A model generated the notes under the pieces. The model saw nothing but the letters and a program-made list of their open reading frames with translations. It did not search any database and had not been told where the DNA came from. From JAFLCA01 sp041907145 (GTDB taxonomy: Bacteria; Bdellovibrionota_C; UBA2361; JAFLCA01): a stretch of 10,897 bases of DNA. Both the position numbers and the translations under genes were made by a program. Shown piece after piece: positions 6,153 through 10,897 of this stretch. The DNA is taken from positions 1 to 10,897 of the forward strand of contig JAYRHW010000098.1 of the NCBI GenBank assembly GCA_041907145.1, read 5' to 3'. How positions within the stretch are numbered: the stretch's first letter is position 1; each line of letters starts with the position of its first letter.

Positions 6153-7229
6153 ATGGCGAAATCCGCAGCACAAGACAGCCTCTTACCTCCGCGCTGGATT
6201 CTGGCACTCCTCGGCTGCGTCGCCCTTGTCTGGCTGCTTCTCGAACTCAAAGAAATCGTCGCGATGCTCGTGCTTGGATATTCACTGGCCTATGTGATGA
6301 ATCCAATGCTGAACTACCTCGAACGCCGAAAGATTTCGCGCAGCGTCGGTTTCTTTGTCATCTGCGGGCTACTATTGGCGGCCCTCTTTCTGCTCTTTGT
6401 TACTGCCGTTCCGACGATTATGCGGGAGTACGACAAGCTCGTCGATAATTTTCCCGAGTACGTAAGCAAGGCTTCGGAGCGTGGAGGTCCGATCGTTGAA
6501 AAGTTACGCCACTTCTTGCCCGAGGATCTGCGCGGCACGACGGTCTCCGACTACGGTACGGAGATAGCCACCTATATCAATGGCGACACGATCCGGGGGT
6601 TGCTGGCGGGGGTAGGCAAGGCGCTGCTTCAGGGCTATTCCATTACCTTGACTGTCCTCAATTTCTTCTTGCTCCCATTCATTGTCTTCTATTTATCCAT
6701 CGACTTACCTCTTTTTCATGCCTGGGTTTTGAGCCTCTTTCCCGCGGCTCAGCGCCGACGTGCGACTCAAATCGCTTTGGAAATCCACGGGCACGTCTCG
6801 GCATTCGTGCGCGGACAGCTTACCGTCGGGTCGATTCTCTTCGTTCTGTACTGCATAGGACTCGGCATCATCGGCGTCGAATTGTGGTTTCTGCTGGCTG
6901 TTATCTCAGGCTTTGGAGCCATTATCCCCTATATGGGGTTTTTGCTGGGCATAGTCCTTTCGAGTATCATGGCGCTGGCTACTTTTGGTGACACTAGCCA
7001 TCTGCTGCAAGTGCTTGGAGTATATGTATTCGTACAGTTTCTCGAGGGTACGTTCATTACGCCTAAGATTGTCGGAGAGAAGGTCGGGTTGTCGCCGTTG
7101 GTCGTTATTTTAGCGGTCGTAGCGGGCGGACAGCTCTTCGGACTTCTCGGAGTCTTTCTCGCAGTGCCCGGCGCCGCAATAGCTCGAGTGCTGCTCAAGC
7201 ATGTGCATGGTTGGCTGGTGCAGCAGTAA
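6153..7229 (+). CDS. AI-2E/PerM family membrane transporter
   Basis: A 358-residue inner-membrane protein of the AI-2E family (older name UPF0118; includes PerM and TqsA). Hydrophobic segments lie near 15-50 and 64-85, then a soluble, charged stretch of about 70 residues (88-155), then more spans near 160-185, 225-275, 285-300 and 312-347. The C-terminal part has the family signature: ITPKIVGEKVGLSP, then AGGQLFGLLGVFLAVP. Members differ in substrate: some export autoinducer-2, others are sodium/proton antiporters, so the transported molecule cannot be told from sequence. The start ATG has a weak GAGAGA (6139-6144) 8 nt upstream. It begins 18 bp after dnaE and ends 19 bp before nadC, so it is probably co-transcribed with them. 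Confidence 0.9.
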   Translation: MAKSAAQDSLLPPRWILALLGCVALVWLLLELKEIVAMLVLGYSLAYVMNPMLNYLERRKISRSVGFFVICGLLLAALFLLFVTAVPTIMREYDKLVDNFPEYVSKASERGGPIVEKLRHFLPEDLRGTTVSDYGTEIATYINGDTIRGLLAGVGKALLQGYSITLTVLNFFLLPFIVFYLSIDLPLFHAWVLSLFPAAQRRRATQIALEIHGHVSAFVRGQLTVGSILFVLYCIGLGIIGVELWFLLAVISGFGAIIPYMGFLLGIVLSSIMALATFGDTSHLLQVLGVYVFVQFLEGTFITPKIVGEKVGLSPLVVILAVVAGGQLFGLLGVFLAVPGAAIARVLLKHVHGWLVQQ

Positions 7230-7248
7230 ACTATTTCAGTAGGCAGCA

Positions 7249-8121
7249 ATGTTTAGTTCATCTCTTGTTCGAGATTTGGTGCAGCTTGCGTTGCGCGAAG
7301 ATTTGGCGCAGGGGGATATTACCTCTCAGCTAACTATTCCCGCGGGACATCACTCGAAAGCCGAAATTGTCGCGCGGCAGGCGCTCGTAGTCTGTGGTTT
7401 GCCCATTATCGAAGTCGTCGTTCGGGAAATGCAGTCTTTGATTGCAGTGAGGTTAGAGTGCGAGGAAGGCCTTTCGGCAAAGGACAAGACACTGCTGGCA
7501 ACGCTTGAGGGACCAACTGCCGAACTACTGGGAGCCGAGCGAATAATTCTAAATTTTCTACAAAGACTGAGCGGCGTGGCGACGCACGTCCGATCTTTGG
7601 CAAAAGCGGCGCGGCCCCTGACCCTGCTTGATACGAGAAAGACCACGCCGGGCTGGAGAACGCTTGAGAAGTATGCGGTTCGAGTCGGCGGCGCCCGTAA
7701 TCATCGCTTTAATCTTGGAGACATGGTGCTTGTAAAGAACAACCATGTCGATGCGCACGGCGGGGATCTGCGCCGCACGCTGCCAGATATTCATGCGCAC
7801 AAGCCTTTCTATATGCCGGTGGAAGTTGAGGTGAGAGATCTCAAGGAATTGGCAATAGCGTTAGAGTTCGAGCCCGCAGTTATTATGCTCGATAATATGG
7901 ATGATCCGCAGATCCGTCAGGCGCTCAAGCTTATAGAGAAGGCGCACAAGCGTCCCTTGGTCGAGGTTTCGGGTGGAGTGACGGAGCAGCGTTTCGGCCG
8001 GCTCAAACAGCTTGGAGTGGACGGGGTATCGATGGGCGCTCTTACGGCACAGGCGACCAATGTGGATATTTCCATGCGTGTCCGCGCCCGTCCGGTCAGA
8101 CGCTCCTCGAAACGAGGATAG
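7249..8121 (+). CDS. nadC: Nicotinate-nucleotide diphosphorylase (carboxylating), quinolinate phosphoribosyltransferase
   Basis: Converts quinolinate and phosphoribosyl pyrophosphate to nicotinate mononucleotide, carbon dioxide and pyrophosphate, a late step of de novo NAD synthesis in the cytoplasm. At 290 residues it has normal length. Family motifs are in order: REDLAQGDIT (16-25), LNFLQRLSG (101-109), LDTRKTTPG (127-135), RVGGARNHRFNLGD (145-158), KNNH (163-166), VEVEV (191-195), MLDN (213-216) and VEVSGG (238-243). The charged substrate-binding residues Arg130, Lys131, His152, Arg153, Lys163, Glu192 and Asp215 are all present. The partner genes nadA and nadB are not in this window. The ribosome binding site is weak (AGG at 7241-7243). 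The stop codon overlaps the ribosome binding site of birA. Confidence 0.97.
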   Translation: MFSSSLVRDLVQLALREDLAQGDITSQLTIPAGHHSKAEIVARQALVVCGLPIIEVVVREMQSLIAVRLECEEGLSAKDKTLLATLEGPTAELLGAERIILNFLQRLSGVATHVRSLAKAARPLTLLDTRKTTPGWRTLEKYAVRVGGARNHRFNLGDMVLVKNNHVDAHGGDLRRTLPDIHAHKPFYMPVEVEVRDLKELAIALEFEPAVIMLDNMDDPQIRQALKLIEKAHKRPLVEVSGGVTEQRFGRLKQLGVDGVSMGALTAQATNVDISMRVRARPVRRSSKRG

Positions 8122-8129
8122 GAGCCGGC

Positions 8130-8918
8130 ATGTCAAATGCCAGTAACCAAAGGCTTGCCGGCTGGGAACGTGCCATCGAAGCGGCCTTTAGCCGGACTGC
8201 GCCTTCTCTTCGCCATCTTTACTGCGTCGAGGAAGTCTCTTCCACCATGGATCTAGCGCGAGATGCAATCTCCGGGACCCGTGAGGGGCATCTGTTGTGT
8301 CTAGCGCAGCGACAAACCCAAGGTCGCGGCAGGCAGGGTCGAAATTGGGACTCTAGTTTCCGAGGATTTTACGGCACCTACGGCTTTTTGCACACGGGTC
8401 CCGTCAGTACCCTGGCGGGATATTCCTTGGCGGTGGGCTGCGCAATCCGACGATTTCTTGAGGAGCAGCGGGTTAGCGCCTTGTTGAAATGGCCGAATGA
8501 TATTTTCACAGCTATGGGAGACAAGCTTGGCGGTGTGCTCATTGAGATCGTTAGCCAAGGCGATCGTCAGTGGGTGTTGACCGGCATCGGGATCAATTTA
8601 GCTGGACATCCGGCATTGGACATTCCTACATCTTCAATACAGGAACAGGGGGGACAAATCCTGACTCCCCCAGAGGTTGCAATTCGGCTGACGCCGCACC
8701 TCATCGATGCTTGGACCCTATTCTCCAGAGCTGGCTTCGCCGCCTTCAGGGAGGAGTTTCTTGAGGGCGCGTTTGGCGTTGGGCGCAGGGTCTCGATAGA
8801 GCAGGGGGAGCAATCGATTCAGGGAGTTATTCAGGGAGTCGATGAATCTGGCGCGCTGTTGCTGCAAGGGGATCAGGGGCCAATTGCAGTGGTTTCTGGG
8901 CATGTTAGGCTGCAGTGA
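8130..8918 (+). CDS. birA: Biotin--[acetyl-CoA-carboxylase] ligase, no HTH domain
   Basis: Activates biotin with ATP to biotinyl-AMP and attaches it to a lysine of biotin carboxyl carrier protein, so acting on acetyl-CoA carboxylase and related enzymes. Of 262 residues, the ligase core starts almost at once with VEEVSSTMD (33-41). It has the biotinyl-AMP loop GRGRQGR (65-71), KWPND (120-124) and DKLGGVLIE (131-139) with the conserved Lys132. The C-terminal SH3-like domain is present (about 215-262). The N-terminal winged-helix DNA-binding domain of E. coli BirA is absent, so this protein should not repress biotin genes itself. AGGAG (8120-8124) lies 5 nt before the ATG and overlaps the nadC stop. 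coaX follows after 3 bp, a pairing common in bacteria. Confidence 0.95.
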   Translation: MSNASNQRLAGWERAIEAAFSRTAPSLRHLYCVEEVSSTMDLARDAISGTREGHLLCLAQRQTQGRGRQGRNWDSSFRGFYGTYGFLHTGPVSTLAGYSLAVGCAIRRFLEEQRVSALLKWPNDIFTAMGDKLGGVLIEIVSQGDRQWVLTGIGINLAGHPALDIPTSSIQEQGGQILTPPEVAIRLTPHLIDAWTLFSRAGFAAFREEFLEGAFGVGRRVSIEQGEQSIQGVIQGVDESGALLLQGDQGPIAVVSGHVRLQ

Positions 8919-8921
8919 CCT

Positions 8922-9695
8922 ATGCTGCTTACGTTTGATATCGGAAACACTAATATTGTGGTGGGCGGGTTTCGCGGCTCGGCCCTGGCGTTTGAATACC
9001 GGCTCAAAACCGATCCGGGGCGAACCATCGACGAGTACGCCGGCATCTTGTTTTCGCTTTTTGATCGCCAGCCCGACAATCTAAAGAAGCCAAAGGCCTG
9101 CGTCATTTCCAGCGTCGTGCCGCCTGTCACTCCCGATATTGCTCGTCTCGTTCGCGACCGGTTTGAAGTCGAGCCTTTGATTGTCAGCCCGGGGGTCAAA
9201 ACGGGGCTGCAGATAAAAACTGCAGATCCGGCTGCGGTGGGCTCTGATCGTGTCGTCAATGCGGTGGCTGCCAAAGTTCTCTTTGGAGCACCAGCCCTGG
9301 TCGTTGATTTTGGAACAGCAACGTCATTTGATCTTTTGGGCCGCGAGGGCAACTACGAGGGCGGCATCATAGCCCCCGGTCCGAATACGGCACTTGATTC
9401 CTTGGTGCGAAACACTGCCAAACTTCCTCGCATCGAGATGTCATGGCCCAAATCCGTCATCGGAAAAAATACCGTGTCGGCAATGCAGGCCGGAGTCGTC
9501 GTCGGCTACGCCTGCTTGGTTGACGGATTGATTGATAAAATAATCGGCGAAGTTGGACCGATCCCAAATATTATCGCCACGGGAGGCCTCGGACGCCTGT
9601 TCTCCGAGCATTCCAAGCGCATCAACTCTTACGATCCGCATCTCACGCTCACTGGTATGCGCATTATCGCGGAATTCAATGAGCTGCGGTGGTAG
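8922..9695 (+). CDS. coaX: Type III pantothenate kinase
   Basis: Phosphorylates pantothenate with ATP, the first step of CoA synthesis. At 257 residues it has the expected length. The ASKHA-fold motifs are visible: DIGNTN (6-11) for phosphate and metal binding, GSDR (107-110), DFGTATSFD (129-137), GGIIAPG (147-153), AGVVVGY (190-196) and ATGGLG (219-224). The second residue of the GxDR motif is Ser. The type III enzyme is known not to be inhibited by CoA, unlike the type I enzyme CoaA. The start lies 3 bp after the birA stop with little ribosome binding site (AGG at 8907-8909), so translation probably couples to birA. No anomaly in length or key residues was seen. Confidence 0.96.
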   Translation: MLLTFDIGNTNIVVGGFRGSALAFEYRLKTDPGRTIDEYAGILFSLFDRQPDNLKKPKACVISSVVPPVTPDIARLVRDRFEVEPLIVSPGVKTGLQIKTADPAAVGSDRVVNAVAAKVLFGAPALVVDFGTATSFDLLGREGNYEGGIIAPGPNTALDSLVRNTAKLPRIEMSWPKSVIGKNTVSAMQAGVVVGYACLVDGLIDKIIGEVGPIPNIIATGGLGRLFSEHSKRINSYDPHLTLTGMRIIAEFNELRW

Positions 9696-9698
9696 TCC

Positions 9699-10301
9699 AT
9701 GCAGCCTGAATTGAGCGAGCTTTCAGAGATAGTGGCAAAGGCTCGCGCCAATCCCGACACCAATCCAGAGGATTTAGCAGCAGCTGAGGCTGTCCTCTCT
9801 GCCCCCGAAGCGATCACGACTCCGGCTCAGCTGTCTGAGGAGCCCAAAGCCGCTCCAACCGCTACCCTGCAGCCCAGCGATGAGGGGACGAAGGACATTC
9901 GTGCGCAAATCGCCGAGATGACCCCGGCGCAAAAGATCAAACTTGCGCTCTACGGTAATTCGGTATGCCGCATGCTGCTGGTCCTCGACGCGAGCCGCAT
10001 GATTCAGCAGTTCGTCTTGAAAAATCCGAAAATCACTATTTCTGAGATTGAAAGTTTTGCCAAAAATACTCAGGTTTCCGAGTGGGTGCTGCGCTCCATT
10101 TCTGATTCCAAGTCATGGATGAAGAGCAACAATATGAAGTTTATTCTGGTCAACAACCCCAAAACCCCGGGCGATATCGCCCTAAAGTGGCTGCGATATT
10201 TGCCGGTGAGCGACTTGCGGAAGATAGCCAAATCCAAGAATTTACCCCAGCTAGTCGCCGTTACTGCCAAAAAGCGGCTAGCTGATATGGAGAAGGAGTA
10301 G
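9699..10301 (+). CDS. Conserved hypothetical helical-repeat protein
   Basis: A 200-residue cytoplasmic protein without signal peptide or membrane span. Residues 1-72 are rich in Ala, Pro and Glu and look disordered. Residues 73-195 are helical, with repeat-like units: FVLKNPKITISEIESFAK (105-122) and FILVNNPKTPGDIALKWL (148-165), each with a hydrophobic-NPK-T/I core, then RKIAKSKNLPQL (174-185). This resembles HEAT-like or leucine-rich-variant repeats. I remember similar conserved proteins from deltaproteobacterial genomes, with a Lys-Asn-Pro-Lys-Thr-Pro element and no known function. Binding to protein or nucleic acid is only inferred from the fold type. It starts 3 bp after coaX and is the last gene of the run. 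Confidence 0.85.
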   Translation: MQPELSELSEIVAKARANPDTNPEDLAAAEAVLSAPEAITTPAQLSEEPKAAPTATLQPSDEGTKDIRAQIAEMTPAQKIKLALYGNSVCRMLLVLDASRMIQQFVLKNPKITISEIESFAKNTQVSEWVLRSISDSKSWMKSNNMKFILVNNPKTPGDIALKWLRYLPVSDLRKIAKSKNLPQLVAVTAKKRLADMEKE

Positions 10302-10305
10302 CCAG

Positions 10306-10897
10306 CTATAAGCTTTGGGAGAGTTCCGCAAAGATGTTGCTCAACTGATCGAAGGAGCCTTCCCGATAGATGCCGTTCGCGGATCGAGCGAGCTTCTTGA
10401 GGTCCGAGTAATCCGCTCCGGGCGTCGATATGACAATAAGGATGAGGTTCATATCATAGCGAGCGAACTTGTCGCTCACTAAATCCTGGATCATTTGCAG
10501 CGATACCTCGGAGTTCTTGTCATCACCGTCGGTTATCATGACTATGGTGCGCCGGTAGGGGTTGGCCTCCGGCTCGGTGGCAAGGTCGATTGCCAAACGC
10601 AATCCATCGTAGATGGCGCTTCCGCCCACCGCAGCGACGTCGTCAACGCGCTTGGTAAGCGCCTGTACGTCGTTGGTGAATCGGGATTCCATCTTAGGCC
10701 GCGTAGAAAATGTCACCAGACCGCGAATGTCACGGGGTGTCCCGCGCGATAACGATTTTCTCAAAAAATCCTTGGCTTCACTGAGGGGTGCGCCATCCAT
10801 GCTGCCGGAGGAATCGAGCACAAACATAGTGGCTGATGGTCGCATGAGAGTTGGCCACTGGCTGAGCAGGTAATCGACGACATCTCCGGACACCGGA
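10306..10897 (-). CDS. von Willebrand factor A domain protein, 5' partial
   Basis: The C-terminal part of a VWA protein; the frame is still open at the window edge, so the GTG at 10891-10893 is probably internal. Counting from it, VLDSSGSMDG (25-34) is the metal-ion-dependent adhesion site DxSxS (Asp27, Ser29, Ser31). VTFST, GGSAIYDGL and MITDGDD supply the other site elements, with Ser where many members have Thr in the GGT motif. The domain runs to the end near residue 190 with no tail. The text just before it (DVVDYLLSQWPTLMRPS) reads like the linker of proteins that fuse a solute-binding domain to VWA, which would make this a secreted or periplasmic protein (inference). It converges on the preceding gene with 4 bp between stop codons and no room for a separate terminator. 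Confidence 0.88.
   Translation of the reverse strand, partial: PVSGDVVDYLLSQWPTLMRPSATMFVLDSSGSMDGAPLSEAKDFLRKSLSRGTPRDIRGLVTFSTRPKMESRFTNDVQALTKRVDDVAAVGGSAIYDGLRLAIDLATEPEANPYRRTIVMITDGDDKNSEVSLQMIQDLVSDKFARYDMNLILIVISTPGADYSDLKKLARSANGIYREGSFDQLSNIFAELSQSL

Noticed and set aside
6153..7229. Naming the AI-2E family protein as an autoinducer-2 exporter (tqsA)
   Set aside because: The family has several substrates and nothing here, such as luxS or lsr genes, points to autoinducer-2.

Overview
The window looks like a bacterial chromosome segment of moderately high GC, carrying mostly housekeeping genes. No phage, transposon, CRISPR, tRNA or rRNA signal was seen. The organism cannot be named. 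A Gram-negative, deltaproteobacteria-like lineage is my best guess (inference), from the 200-residue helical-repeat protein at the end of the operon (remembered from such genomes), the likely lipoprotein, and the order of the operon genes.

Layout. Bases 1-1231 (+) hold the 3' part of a gene for a low-complexity protein with eight spaced LGxxDS motifs, of unknown family. Bases 1232-2260 hold a self-contained unit on the minus strand: a small likely lipoprotein (1433-1846) with strongly C-ending codons, a strong ribosome binding site, a hairpin terminator, an extended -10 promoter near 2077-2104 and therefore a leader of about 220 nt. That leader contains an 18-bp hairpin and two copies of a 12-nt repeat. 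A divergent gene (2261-2476, +) encodes a tiny secreted protein with a Ser/Asp/Glu-only style tail, followed by a probable terminator.

Bases 2649-10301 (+) form one tightly packed six-gene run: dnaE (replicative DNA polymerase III alpha subunit), an AI-2E/PerM-family membrane protein, nadC (NAD synthesis), birA (biotin protein ligase without a repressor domain), coaX (type III pantothenate kinase, first step to CoA) and a conserved helical-repeat protein. Gaps are 18, 19, 8, 3 and 3 bp, so co-transcription and translational coupling are likely. Three of the genes make or attach cofactors (NAD, biotin, CoA), downstream of the replicase. A von Willebrand factor A domain gene (10306 to the window end, minus strand) converges on this run with only 4 bp between stop codons.

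The parts least explained by known families are the LGxxDS repeat protein, the structured leader of the lipoprotein gene, and the acidic micro-protein. The rest is ordinary core genome.
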